A stretch of 64,000 nucleotides of DNA from Changchengzhania lutea (GTDB taxonomy: Bacteria; Bacteroidota; Bacteroidia; Flavobacteriales; Flavobacteriaceae), in assembly GCF_006974145.1 (NCBI RefSeq), contig NZ_CP039456.1, positions 744,001 to 808,000 on the forward strand, in the 5' to 3' direction. Below, one piece after another: positions 7,117 through 16,722 of this stretch; position 1 is the first letter of the stretch; each line of letters starts with the position of its first letter. A program made the translations under genes and the position numbers. Below the pieces are notes generated by a model. That model was given only the letters and a program-made list of their open reading frames with translations. It made no database searches and had not been told where the DNA came from.

Positions 7117-8049
7117 ATGAAGACATCTGAAACTTATAAAAAGGAGATATTAGAAAAGTATAATACCGATAAAGGAGGAGAAATGAGTGGCTATTTAGCA
7201 GAACCTACTCGAAAAAAAATTAGAGAAGCATGCTTATGGTTGTTAAATAGAAGAAAAGAAAAAAACGATGAATATATTTTAAATCAGTTTTTTCAATTTA
7301 AAGAAGGAGAAGATAAAGAATCACATATAAAAAAGTTGAAAGGGTACAAAGCAGATAAATTTGTTCCTGTTATACAATATCTAAAAGGAATTACTCGTGA
7401 TACTAGTTCTGAAAACCTAGAATTGATAAGTTGGCTGATTGATTTTCAGCCTAGACCATTGCAGGTATATCGAAAACCTGAAAATTTAATCTCTGTAGAA
7501 AAGTCTAATACTAGTAACGAGGAAATAAGTGTTGGTGTACCAAGTGAAGAAGAGGTAAATAAAGGAAAAGAAGGGGTAAGATCTAGGAAAGAAGAACAAA
7601 GTACAAAAGAAAAGAAACGTAGATGGATTATAACTTTTTCAATTAGTATTGCTTTTGCAGCAATTCTTGTAATTGCGAAAAGTGGAATGTTTGTTGAGCC
7701 AATAGTACCAACAGAAAATAAATGCATGGCATGGGCAAAAAACCATTACGAAGAAGTCTCATGTAACTTAACTTTTCATAAAGAATACGGAACAAAAATT
7801 GAACCTTATGATTCTAATAAAATTGCAAATTTTAAGAAGGTAAAAGTAACTATGAAAACAGATTTCTTTGCAGAAGGTACTAATAAACCTCTAATATGGT
7901 ATACTAAAAATAAAGATGGCAAAATAGAATATTTCACTAGCCCTGGTCTTCATCCTGTTACTGGTAAAACACTTGATGAAATAACACCGTATATAATCCA
8001 AAAATATGTGCCTTTGCATTCAGGTGGTATAAACTCTTTTGCTGATTGA
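7117..8049 (+). CDS. Single-pass membrane protein of unknown function
   Basis: 310 aa, family not recognised. A compact, charged N-terminal domain (about 1-120, ending FQPRPLQVYRKPE) is followed by a Glu/Lys/Ser-rich linker (120-167), one membrane helix (about 169-187) and a roughly 120-residue C-terminal domain that should face the periplasm. Two cysteines (203 and 216) at the start of that domain could form a disulfide. The build, a cytoplasmic domain joined to an outside domain by one helix, suggests a signalling or anchored effector-type protein, but no motif proves it. It is transcribed alone, with a strong hairpin at 8061-8101 after it. Confidence 0.75.
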   Translation: MKTSETYKKEILEKYNTDKGGEMSGYLAEPTRKKIREACLWLLNRRKEKNDEYILNQFFQFKEGEDKESHIKKLKGYKADKFVPVIQYLKGITRDTSSENLELISWLIDFQPRPLQVYRKPENLISVEKSNTSNEEISVGVPSEEEVNKGKEGVRSRKEEQSTKEKKRRWIITFSISIAFAAILVIAKSGMFVEPIVPTENKCMAWAKNHYEEVSCNLTFHKEYGTKIEPYDSNKIANFKKVKVTMKTDFFAEGTNKPLIWYTKNKDGKIEYFTSPGLHPVTGKTLDEITPYIIQKYVPLHSGGINSFAD

Positions 8050-8060
8050 TATTAAAAAAT

Positions 8061-8101
8061 AACCCAGCTCTGCGAAGTCTGTGACTTCGCAGAGCTGGGT
8101 T
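8061..8101. terminator. Bidirectional terminator
   Basis: A perfect 19-bp stem (8061-8079 with 8083-8101) and 3-nt loop, flanked by A-rich and T-rich DNA, between the convergent genes ending at 8049 and 8181. Unusually GC-rich for this region. Confidence 0.9.
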
Positions 8102-8180
8102 TCTATTACATTAATTAAAACATCCATTAGCATTAATATCTTTGATTTCACAATATTTTCTAAAGTCTTTAGAATTATAT

Positions 8181-9287
8181 TTAAAGAATTGAAAGATTTA
8201 AGATGTAGTTTGTGCTTCTTCCACCTTCACCGGAATCCAATAAGACTCCTTTTTCGATCAAATCTTGAATATCTCTACGGGCGGTATCTCTGTGCACTTT
8301 TGTCATCTTTGCCCATTTGGACGAATGCAACTTACCAATGAAATCACCTTGAAGTTTATTGATCATTTCGACTTGCCTTTCATTGAATTGGGTGGTTTTA
8401 TGTAATTCCCAGAACTTTGCCTTTATCAATATTTTCGATAATGTTTCATCGGTCGCTTCAAGTGCTTCAGTTAAGCGTTCAAAGAACCATACAATCCACT
8501 GGCTTACATCCAAACTTCCCTTTTGCGTGGACTCCAACACATCATAGTACTCCTTTTTGGATTTCATTATTTGAGCCGACATACTATAGAATCTTTGGTT
8601 GGTTCTGTCTGCTCTGGCCAATTGAGTATCTGCAATAGCTCTGGCAATTCTTCCATTCCCGTCATCGAACGGATGAATACTTACAAACCATAAATGGGCT
8701 ATAGCTGATTTAACTACAGGCTCTATACTTTTATCTGTATTGAACCACTTTATAAACCGATTCATTTCCTCCTCTAATCGTGAAGCTTCAGGAGCAGTGT
8801 AATGTACTTTTTCTCTCCCCATTGGACCTGATACCACGTGCATTGGACCATGTTCATCCCCTCTCCATTCACCTACTGTGATCTTATACATCCCACTTCT
8901 TCCTGTTGGAAATAAAGCTGCATGCCATCCGCACATTCGATCTTTAGTCACAGGGTCTTTATATTTCTGAGTTGCATCCAACATCATCTCTACAACCCCT
9001 TCTACTTCCCGACTTGCGTTTGATAAACCTGATATCTCCATCCCTAACCTTCGAGCCACTGAAGACCTTACTTCTTCCGGGTTTAATAACTCTCCTTCAA
9101 TTTCACTTGACTTAACAATGTCTTCTGTTAATGTCTCAAGTACCGCTTCTTCCCTTAGTTCAAACCCCATACCTTCCATTCTACCTATTAACCTACCTTG
9201 CAGGTCACGCACCTTGCTTACGTATGGGAGTAGTATATCGTTATCCCATTTAAAGTTTGGCCAGTCCTTGCTATGATGTAAATACAT
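8181..9287 (-). CDS. Fic-family protein with DUF4172-type N-terminus
   Basis: 368 aa. The Fic active site is complete: HPFDDGNGRIAR with catalytic His-205 and the anion-binding GNGR. This is the signature of enzymes that transfer AMP (or related nucleotides) onto target proteins. An inhibitory motif of the [S/T]xxxE[G/N] type, SSEIEG at residues 60-65, lies N-terminal to the Fic core (class II), so the enzyme is probably auto-inhibited. The first 80 residues resemble DUF4172. The C-terminus (about 300-368) looks like a winged helix (WAKMTKVHRDTARRDIQDL), implying DNA binding and possible self-regulation. Its promoter contains a palindromic operator (9315-9343). Target unknown. Confidence 0.9.
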   Translation of the reverse strand: MYLHHSKDWPNFKWDNDILLPYVSKVRDLQGRLIGRMEGMGFELREEAVLETLTEDIVKSSEIEGELLNPEEVRSSVARRLGMEISGLSNASREVEGVVEMMLDATQKYKDPVTKDRMCGWHAALFPTGRSGMYKITVGEWRGDEHGPMHVVSGPMGREKVHYTAPEASRLEEEMNRFIKWFNTDKSIEPVVKSAIAHLWFVSIHPFDDGNGRIARAIADTQLARADRTNQRFYSMSAQIMKSKKEYYDVLESTQKGSLDVSQWIVWFFERLTEALEATDETLSKILIKAKFWELHKTTQFNERQVEMINKLQGDFIGKLHSSKWAKMTKVHRDTARRDIQDLIEKGVLLDSGEGGRSTNYILNLSIL

Positions 9288-9314
9288 TACTGTTATTTTA
9301 AATGACGTATTATA

Positions 9315-9349
9315 TACTGCAAATATAAGCTGTATTTGCAGTATTACAA
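9315..9349 (-). promoter_or_regulatory. Fic gene promoter with overlapping operator
   Basis: On the minus strand, TTG (9347-9349), a 19-bp spacer and TATATTTG (9320-9327) form a textbook Bacteroidota promoter 33 bp upstream of the ATG. A perfect 11-bp inverted repeat, TACTGCAAATA / TATTTGCAGTA (9315-9325 and 9333-9343), covers the -7 box and most of the spacer, so a bound protein would block transcription. Confidence 0.75.
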
Positions 9350-9741
9350 AATATATGACGCAATATTTACGTCGAAAAAACGTTTAATTGCCGTATTGGT
9401 CTTAAAAAATTCGTAAATAGCGTCTTTTGTGAAATGGAATAAATGCATGAACGAGATTCTTATTAAGCGATTAAACCCTAAGGGTTATTTACAAACCTTA
9501 AGGTTCCTACTTTTACAGACATAACGACAAGATGTCCTAAAACTTTAAGCTTGTGTTCAAAGGTTTTACTGAAGTTCTTTTTTCTAAATAGATAGTTAAG
9601 TAAAAATATTGATATATACTAATAAAGCTTTTTACCAAAAGTGGATTAATATTCCAAAAATAGATCAACCAAAAGCTATAATAAAAATAATTTGAGTAAA
9701 TTTAAATCCATTAATTGTCCGCATTTTCATAAGAAATTATT
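9350..9741. other. Intergenic region between Fic and LuxR-type gene
   Basis: No gene seen. Two short palindromes lie 20 bp apart: AACCCTAAGGGTT (9474-9486) and AACCTTAAGGTT (9494-9505). They may be regulator sites for the gene at 9742, about 240 bp away. The rest is AT-rich without clear structure. Confidence 0.4.
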
Positions 9742-10701
9742 TTGTATAACAAACACCTTATTTACGTTCTTCTTTTCAGCTTCGGAATACATGCACAAAC
9801 CGCTGTCTCAGGTCAACTTGACCTAAAGGATCAAATTACCAAGGAGTACAAAGTATATCTATACAAATTAAATCTTGAAGGGCTTAAGGATTCCAAAATG
9901 GCTGAAGAAGTTGCATGGTCACCTCTTGGGACAGACGGATCATTTTCTTTCAAGAGTAAACTTCTTTCAAATCAGGATGCTTTTTATCAGCTATATTTAA
10001 ATCGCTTAGGAACAATACATAATGATACCATTGCCAAAAGTAAACCCTTTATTCTTTCAAGTCGCGATAGTATTAATTTTAAACAGGGGGGTCACCTTTT
10101 TGCAAAATATAGCACCACTAATCTAGCAGATAAAGAATGGAAACGTTTACGAGATTTTGAGCAAAGGATTCAAAAAGAAGATAATGAGTTTAAGCATAAT
10201 ACCAAAGAAAGAAAATCCTATTTCAAAGACTCCCTGCGTATTTTAATTGTAAAATTGATAGCCATTCAACACTTAGAAGATAAAAACTTATTGAATCAGG
10301 ACATTTCTAAAAACTCTGAATACTATTTGACCTTATTGGAAGAGCTTCAAGAAAGCAAACTACCATCTACAGAATACCAGTTTTTCGAAAAAAAACTAGC
10401 CTTTTTGACCAAGGAGGTCGTGGAGCACAAATATGCTTGGAGTAAGACCATAAACATTATTCTAGCTGTATTTGTTATCGGATTGATTTGTTTTACATTC
10501 TTTAATAGAAAGTATGTAGAGACTGTACCTGAACTTAGCAAGCAAGAACGAACTATCAAAAAATTGATTCTTGAAGGAAAATCTAATAAAGAAATTGCGA
10601 ACGAACTTTTTATTAGCCTGAGTACAGTAAAAACACACATTACCAACATTTATGGTAAATTAAATGTGTCCAACCGGCAGGAACTTCTACAAAAAACATA
10701 A
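9742..10701 (+). CDS. Membrane-bound LuxR-type regulator
   Basis: 319 aa. A signal-like N-terminus (about 1-19, ending IHAQTA), a periplasmic domain of about 215 residues, one membrane helix (about 236-254) and a cytoplasmic LuxR-type helix-turn-helix (264-319: LSKQERTIKKLILEGKSNKE, then ELFISLSTVKTHITNIYGKL). One-component membrane regulators of this build are common in Bacteroidota and probably sense an envelope signal. There is no in-frame ATG near the 5' end. A stop at 9730 leaves TTG at 9742 (or ATT at 9736) as the likely start, which places the signal peptide correctly. The DUF2723 gene starts 84 bp downstream and may be its target. Confidence 0.85.
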   Translation: MYNKHLIYVLLFSFGIHAQTAVSGQLDLKDQITKEYKVYLYKLNLEGLKDSKMAEEVAWSPLGTDGSFSFKSKLLSNQDAFYQLYLNRLGTIHNDTIAKSKPFILSSRDSINFKQGGHLFAKYSTTNLADKEWKRLRDFEQRIQKEDNEFKHNTKERKSYFKDSLRILIVKLIAIQHLEDKNLLNQDISKNSEYYLTLLEELQESKLPSTEYQFFEKKLAFLTKEVVEHKYAWSKTINIILAVFVIGLICFTFFNRKYVETVPELSKQERTIKKLILEGKSNKEIANELFISLSTVKTHITNIYGKLNVSNRQELLQKT

Positions 10702-10785
10702 AATTAGTACCAGTACTAGTACTTAAATCCTACTCCTTTTCTCCTTTTTTCATATCGATAGATCCGTATTTGCATCTTAAAAGAA

Positions 10786-13700
10786 ATGATGCAAAACCAT
10801 ACTCGATTAAAACAATTGTTTTCTAGTCCTTCACAGGAATTTGAATTTTGGGATAAATGGTTGGGCTGGGTGGCTTTCTTTATTGCACTTTTTATCTTTT
10901 CAGCTACCGTTGAACCCACTGTTAGTTTTTGGGATTCAGGAGAATATATTGCTACCTCTGCCAAATTAGAAGTCGCTCATCCCCCAGGAGCTCCATTGTT
11001 TCAGATGATAGGGGCTTTTTCTGCTCTATTTGCCATCGAATCCAATAATATAGCCTACATGGTAAACTATGTTTCTTGTGTGTCTAGCGCCTTTACCATT
11101 CTCTTCATGTTCTGGACAATAACTAATTTGACTAGAAAGCTTGGTTCCAAGGAAAGAAAGTTAACAAATGGTATGGCCATTGCCATTTTGGGAAGTGGAC
11201 TCATCGGATCCTTAACCTATACATTTTCAGATAGTTTTTGGTTCAACGCTGTAGAAACAGAGGTATATTCTATGGCCAGCTTAGTAATGGCATTATTGTT
11301 ATGGTTAGGATTAAAATGGACGGATAATTTGAATGAACCACGAAATGATAGATGGCTAATTCTTATTGCTTTTGTAGTTGGTTTGACATTTGGTATCCAG
11401 TTCATGGGTTTTTTGGCTATTCCTTCAATTGTACTACTCTATTATTTTAAAAGGCACAAGGTTATTACGATAAGAAAATTTATTCTGGCCAATATAGTCG
11501 CAGTGACTATACTGATGTTAGTTTTTAAGTTTCCTTTGACCTATATGCTTAAGTTTTTTGGATGGGGTGAAGTATTTTTTGTAAATAGCTTTGGACTCCC
11601 ATTTAACTCAGGAACTATTATAGTCGGGCTAGTTTTAATTTTCATCTTCTATTTTGCCTTGAGATATACTCATAGACATCAACATCGAATGGCAAATACA
11701 CTGATTCTTTCCATAATATTTTTATGCTTAGGCTTTTCTTCCTGGCTTGTTTTGCCACTAAGGGCTAACGCTCATGTTACTATTAATGAAAATGACCCTT
11801 CGGATGCCAGAGCACTTCTTGCTTATTATAACCGTGAACAATACCCAAGCACGGATAGCCCTTTATACGGCGCTTATTACTCTGATAGATTTGCTCCACC
11901 TGGAGCCGATAGAGATGATCATCCAAAGTATGAACGTAACAAGAAATTGAGTAACTACGAAATCGTAAATCTTTATAAAGACGCTTTACAAGGTCAAAAT
12001 AAAAAGCATATTGGAATTTTACCTCGTATGTGGAGTCAAATGAATGCTGAAAATTATATGAAATATTTTGGGGCTTTAGAATTCGAAGTTAAATCTGGAT
12101 TTAAATCAAACAAAGAACTTATAAATACCATAAATGAATTCAGAAAGAGGTACGGAAATGGTGAGGTTGATGAAGCACAATACATAAAGTTCTTAAATGA
12201 GTTCAGCGACTTTATTGAAGTCAAGCCGCCCACAGTTTGGAATAACTTGGAATACATGTTTAAATTCCAATTTGGGCACATGTATTGGCGTTATTTTATG
12301 TGGAATTTTGTTGGAAGACAAGATGATATTCAAGGGCGTTATAGCGGTCATGGAAATTGGATAAGCGGCATTAGCTTTATAGATCGTTTACATCATGGTA
12401 GTCAGAATAATTTACCAGATGAAGTAAAGCATAATAAGGGTAGAAACACCTATTACTTTTTACCGCTTCTATTAGGTATTATTGGTCTAATATTTCAGAT
12501 TTCGCGAAACATCAAACAATTTTGGGTGCTTTTTATATTCTTCATATTTACAGGTATCGCCATCCAGTTTTATACCAACCCAGCAATATTTCAACCTCGT
12601 GAGCGAGACTATTCTTTGGTAGGCTCTTTTTATATTTTTGCAGTTTGGATAGGTCTGGGAGTTTATGGATTGTTTGATGCATTTAAAAAATTGATTCGAC
12701 CAAAACTATTAGTACCAGCTGCTTTGGTCATCTGCTTTTTGGCTGTTCCTTGTGTAATGGCATATCAAAATTGGGATGACCATGACAGGTCTAATCGATA
12801 TACCGCTCGCTCTTCTGCTAAATCCTATCTAGATTCTATACAAGAAAACTCAGGAGCTATTATATTTACCATTGGAGACAACGATAATTTCCCGCTTTGG
12901 TATATCCAAGAAATTGAGGGTTACCGCACCGATGTTAGAACTCTTGTTACCAGCTATTTCGCAACAGATTGGTATATTGATCAGGCAAAACGAAAATCAT
13001 ATGAAAGCGATCCTATACCATCTCAGCTCACGCATGATAAGTACAAATACGGCACAAGAGATGCCATTTATTATCAGGGTCTTTCAGGAATAGCTGAAAA
13101 ACGATGGGATATTAAGGATTTTATGAATTGGGTAGGAAGTGATAACCCTCAAACAAAATTCAAATATTTCTTAAAAAAACAAGGAGCAGACTTAAGTCAA
13201 TATTCCGAAAGTACCCTGAATCTGGTTTACTACCCTACCAACAAAATTCGCATAAATGTTAATAAACATAACGTACTTAGTAATGGTTTAGTAAAAGAAA
13301 AAGACGCTGCGCTCATCGTTGATTATATTAACATCGATCTACCAAAAACGGCATTAACCAAAAATAGAATTATGATGCTAGACGTCATTGCTAATAATGA
13401 TTGGGAACGTCCCATCTACTTTTCCGGAGGTAGTTACGAAGACGAAGAATATATATGGATGAAAGACTACTTGCAACTAGATGGCATTGCTTATAAATTA
13501 GTGCCGATAAAAACTGAGTATGAAGGCGGATTATACATGGGAAGAGTGGATGAAGATCTAGGATATAGTATAGTTAAGAATTTAGATTGGGGAAATTCGG
13601 GAAGTCCTCACATATATCATGACCCACAGACACGGAAACAGGGAGGCGTTACATTACGCATGGCTTTGGCCAAATTGATAGAAAAATTGATAAAGGAAGA

Positions 13701-14082
13701 TAAAATAGATAAGGCAAAGGAGGTAATTGATATAGCTATGACAAACATTCCTGTAGACTATTTTGGTTATTATACATTTTTGGAGCCCTATGTTGATAGT
13801 TACTACCAAGTGGGAGAAACCACTAAGGCAAGAGGCTTATTTCAAAAATTGAAAAAAGTATATCAAGAAAGACTTAACTATTATGCCGATATGCTGGTAG
13901 ATGAACAATATAATGAGATAGGAACGATTATGTTGAGTATGGAAGCCTATCGGAGGAACTTAGAAACTCTCGTTAAATACGATAATGAGGATTTTGCCGA
14001 AAAGGAAACTTTATTATTTAATGACGAAATAATAAAGTTTCGACATTTCTATCGAGATAAGACATTGGAAGAAAACAAATGA
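10786..14082 (+). CDS. DUF2723 membrane protein (GT-C glycosyltransferase-like)
   Basis: 1098 aa. About 11-13 membrane helices in the first 690 residues are followed by a soluble C-terminal region of about 400 residues. The early loop PTVSFWDSGEYIATSAKLEV contains the Asp-Ser-Gly-Glu signature of DUF2723, a family with the GT-C fold related to protein O-mannosyltransferases; the first-loop Asp and Glu are the expected catalytic residues. The following AHPPGAPLFQM is also typical. The substrate is probably a polyprenyl-linked sugar used on the periplasmic side; the acceptor is unknown. Length is in the family's usual range. Two adjacent ATG codons begin it; the first is used here. Confidence 0.88.
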   Translation: MMQNHTRLKQLFSSPSQEFEFWDKWLGWVAFFIALFIFSATVEPTVSFWDSGEYIATSAKLEVAHPPGAPLFQMIGAFSALFAIESNNIAYMVNYVSCVSSAFTILFMFWTITNLTRKLGSKERKLTNGMAIAILGSGLIGSLTYTFSDSFWFNAVETEVYSMASLVMALLLWLGLKWTDNLNEPRNDRWLILIAFVVGLTFGIQFMGFLAIPSIVLLYYFKRHKVITIRKFILANIVAVTILMLVFKFPLTYMLKFFGWGEVFFVNSFGLPFNSGTIIVGLVLIFIFYFALRYTHRHQHRMANTLILSIIFLCLGFSSWLVLPLRANAHVTINENDPSDARALLAYYNREQYPSTDSPLYGAYYSDRFAPPGADRDDHPKYERNKKLSNYEIVNLYKDALQGQNKKHIGILPRMWSQMNAENYMKYFGALEFEVKSGFKSNKELINTINEFRKRYGNGEVDEAQYIKFLNEFSDFIEVKPPTVWNNLEYMFKFQFGHMYWRYFMWNFVGRQDDIQGRYSGHGNWISGISFIDRLHHGSQNNLPDEVKHNKGRNTYYFLPLLLGIIGLIFQISRNIKQFWVLFIFFIFTGIAIQFYTNPAIFQPRERDYSLVGSFYIFAVWIGLGVYGLFDAFKKLIRPKLLVPAALVICFLAVPCVMAYQNWDDHDRSNRYTARSSAKSYLDSIQENSGAIIFTIGDNDNFPLWYIQEIEGYRTDVRTLVTSYFATDWYIDQAKRKSYESDPIPSQLTHDKYKYGTRDAIYYQGLSGIAEKRWDIKDFMNWVGSDNPQTKFKYFLKKQGADLSQYSESTLNLVYYPTNKIRINVNKHNVLSNGLVKEKDAALIVDYINIDLPKTALTKNRIMMLDVIANNDWERPIYFSGGSYEDEEYIWMKDYLQLDGIAYKLVPIKTEYEGGLYMGRVDEDLGYSIVKNLDWGNSGSPHIYHDPQTRKQGGVTLRMALAKLIEKLIKEDKIDKAKEVIDIAMTNIPVDYFGYYTFLEPYVDSYYQVGETTKARGLFQKLKKVYQERLNYYADMLVDEQYNEIGTIMLSMEAYRRNLETLVKYDNEDFAEKETLLFNDEIIKFRHFYRDKTLEENK

Positions 14083-14850
14083 AGAAGACAAATAATAAAT
14101 TTACAAATGAGCCAATTAACAAAATTAAACGGCTCATGGCTATAATTGACAGTCATGGATAGAAGTTTACATGATAAAACAAACCTCTTTGAAATTACAT
14201 AAAATTTGATTCAATTTAGCCTAAATTGAATCAAATTCTGGCTTAAATGTTAAAATTTTCATAAAAAGAGGCTAATTCGGTGTCAGTGAAATTTTCGCCC
14301 TCTCAAGAACCCTTTAAAACCACATAAATTCAAATTTCAACTAGTTCCACCTTGAGTGTTAGATACACCTGATGCTTTTAAATATTATGATGCTGAGTTA
14401 ATCGAGATATTGGAAAATAAAATGTCTTTTTCTTAATACCATTATGATGGTTGTTTTTGTTAATTTTTCTAAAATGTCAAATAAAACGGTAAATTTAATT
14501 TAATATTGATAAGCCTAGAAATTAATTTAACGAAAACCTTAAAATCTATCGTTGTCATATTTTTAGTCCTCTTCTTCTTTCAAAACTTTTAAACTTACTT
14601 GTGTTTTACTGTGTATATGCCTTATAACGCTTTGCCAAAATTCTTTTTTTAAATGCTTAAAATTTCTTAACTTTATACATCTTCCTTAGATAGTACTAAT
14701 TATTAGACGTTTCAAGTCATCCTATTGCTACCATATTAATAGCATATTTCATAAATGGTTAAAATAGTGAATAGGCATTTTAATAATTAAAATCGATGTG
14801 ACTTTCAAAATAACATATATTAAGCTTAAACCTAATTTAGAGGTAATTGA
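14083..14850. other. 768-bp gene-poor region with hairpin and possible gene remnants
   Basis: No intact gene. A 14-bp perfect AT-rich hairpin is at 14205-14235. Two short open stretches look like protein tails without starts. On the plus strand one ends at about 14436 (ending ELIEILENKMSFS). On the minus strand one spans roughly 14690 to 14557 (containing KEFWQSVIRHIHSKTQVSLK). Both could be decayed genes. The rest is AT-rich. Confidence 0.4.
14205..14235. terminator. Possible AT-rich terminator after DUF2723 gene
   Basis: A 14-bp perfect stem (14205-14218 with 14222-14235) with a 3-nt loop, 120 bp after the DUF2723 stop. No clear T-run follows, so termination is uncertain. Confidence 0.45.
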
Positions 14851-16722
14851 ATGCATTGCAAACAAAATTGTAGGACCAAAACTCATGTAATGGAACAGAA
14901 AAACAAACTAAAAAAAATAACAAAGAAGGATCTCTATTCCATAAAGGATTTAATGAAAAGTGAATCGCAAAGGGATTTAGGACTGCAAATTCCATTTGAT
15001 GTGTATTTGCAAGATCCTTATGTGGCTAATGAAGATCCTTTATTTGGTTTTGTAGATAATTTTTATATTCCTTGGGAACCTAACATAAGTGACGGACCAA
15101 CAAGTGCTAGATTTGCTGTGGTTGACTATAGTAGTGAAACTGGAATTTTAACAGATAAAGCCTTATGGGATGAGGCTCAATTAAAATTTAGGAATAGTGA
15201 TGGTGTTGTTTTAGATCGCAATACCAAAGATCTTTTTCAGTTTCATCAAGTGAATGTCTGGGCTATATTGCAAAGAGCTTTACGCTATTTTGAGCATGGC
15301 GATGGTCTTGGCAGACCTATTCCGTTTGCCTTTGAAGGAAATAAACTCATTGTTGTGCCACATGCTGGTTACGGGAAAAATGCCTTCTATGATAGACAAA
15401 GTAAGTCACTACAATTTTACTATTTTGTAGAAAATAATAAGACCGTTTACACCTGTCTCTCTACTGATATTATTAATCATGAATTTGGTCATGCGATTTT
15501 AGATGGTATTCGTCCACACTTTATAAATAGTGTGCTTCCTCAGACTGGCGCATTTCATGAGTTTGTAGGTGATATTACAGCGCTACTCATTATTTTTTCT
15601 AATAACAATTTTAGAAATAGACTAGGTTATTTAACTGATGGTAATTTGGATGATCCTTTGGGTAGTGCATTTCAGTCTATAGCAGATGAATTTGGTAAAG
15701 CCACACACCACCGACCTTACCTAAGATCTGCAAATAATAAAAAAACCATGCACGATGTTAAGGATAGCCTAAGTCCACACTCCATCTCTGAAGTGTTAAC
15801 AGGAGCCGTCTTTGATATTTTAAAAAAATTAATTGATCAATATAAAGAAAGAGGTCATACAACCGCAAAAGCAATGGCTTATGCCTCTCGTATGATTCGT
15901 AGAATTTGCATACAACCTTTAGACCTTCTACCTCCTGTTGATGGTACGTTTAAGGATTATGCTTTGGCTTGCTTAAAAGCATTTCAGATTTCAAACCCAA
16001 TTGATCCAAACCATTATTACGACATTATAAAATCCGTTTTTAAAGATCGAAAAATACTAACTGCTAAAGATATTAGGGAACATGAACGCAATCCTTATAC
16101 GCATGAAGAATTGACATTAGAAATTCATCATGATATTGGTCGTATTGCGAGATCTCGTGCTGCTGCCTACGATTTTTTAAATGACAACCGTAAGGCTTTG
16201 TTTATACCGAGACATCAAAACCTTATCGTATCTGATCTATATGATAGTAATAAATTTTCGAGGAGTGGACTTAAACTGCCACGACAAATCATTTTAGAAT
16301 ATATCTGGAAAGAAGAACATATATTAAATCACTGGCGTTATGAAGAATTTAATAATGAAAAAATTGAAATTCTATGCGGTGGCACTTTAGTTTTTGATCA
16401 AAACGGTACTGTAATATCTTGGTTCAGAAAACCTGGCACTACTTTAGAACATGAAATAGAAAAGCCTAAAAAAAATCAAATCGAAGAGTTTGAAGATGGG
16501 AAGCTTAGAAAAAAAGAATTGCTTTCAGCGCTTTCTAAACGGATTCAAAGGGGTGCTATTGGCATGTCACTTGGAGGAGAAATTGGTTTGTTAGAATCTC
16601 ATATCTCGTCATTACAGGTGACAAGAGCTAATGGCACACTAAAATTTGGAATCGCTCCGCATATAAATCTAGATTGTAAGGATGGAACTAAAAATTATAA
16701 CACATGGGAAATAAGCTCTTAA
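14851..16722 (+). CDS. Gluzincin-type zinc metallopeptidase (M4/M36-like)
   Basis: 623 aa. The zinc site HEFGH is at residues 210-214, and the likely third ligand is Glu-237 in GAFHEFVGD, which mirrors the thermolysin-type E-x-x-x-D element. No signal peptide is visible, so it is probably cytoplasmic, unlike secreted thermolysins. The region after about 400 (ERNPYTHEELTLEIHHDIGR) has no known motif. Start is 14851, or the Met codon at 14890 (MEQKNKLKK), which gives 610 aa; the first 13 residues look unconvincing. The stop overlaps the start of the MBL-fold gene by 19 bp, a sign of coupled translation. Substrate unknown. Confidence 0.78.
   Translation: MHCKQNCRTKTHVMEQKNKLKKITKKDLYSIKDLMKSESQRDLGLQIPFDVYLQDPYVANEDPLFGFVDNFYIPWEPNISDGPTSARFAVVDYSSETGILTDKALWDEAQLKFRNSDGVVLDRNTKDLFQFHQVNVWAILQRALRYFEHGDGLGRPIPFAFEGNKLIVVPHAGYGKNAFYDRQSKSLQFYYFVENNKTVYTCLSTDIINHEFGHAILDGIRPHFINSVLPQTGAFHEFVGDITALLIIFSNNNFRNRLGYLTDGNLDDPLGSAFQSIADEFGKATHHRPYLRSANNKKTMHDVKDSLSPHSISEVLTGAVFDILKKLIDQYKERGHTTAKAMAYASRMIRRICIQPLDLLPPVDGTFKDYALACLKAFQISNPIDPNHYYDIIKSVFKDRKILTAKDIREHERNPYTHEELTLEIHHDIGRIARSRAAAYDFLNDNRKALFIPRHQNLIVSDLYDSNKFSRSGLKLPRQIILEYIWKEEHILNHWRYEEFNNEKIEILCGGTLVFDQNGTVISWFRKPGTTLEHEIEKPKKNQIEEFEDGKLRKKELLSALSKRIQRGAIGMSLGGEIGLLESHISSLQVTRANGTLKFGIAPHINLDCKDGTKNYNTWEISS

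Noticed and set aside
10716-10964. 82-codon minus-strand frame before DUF2723
   Set aside because: Mostly antisense to the DUF2723 start; unlikely coding.
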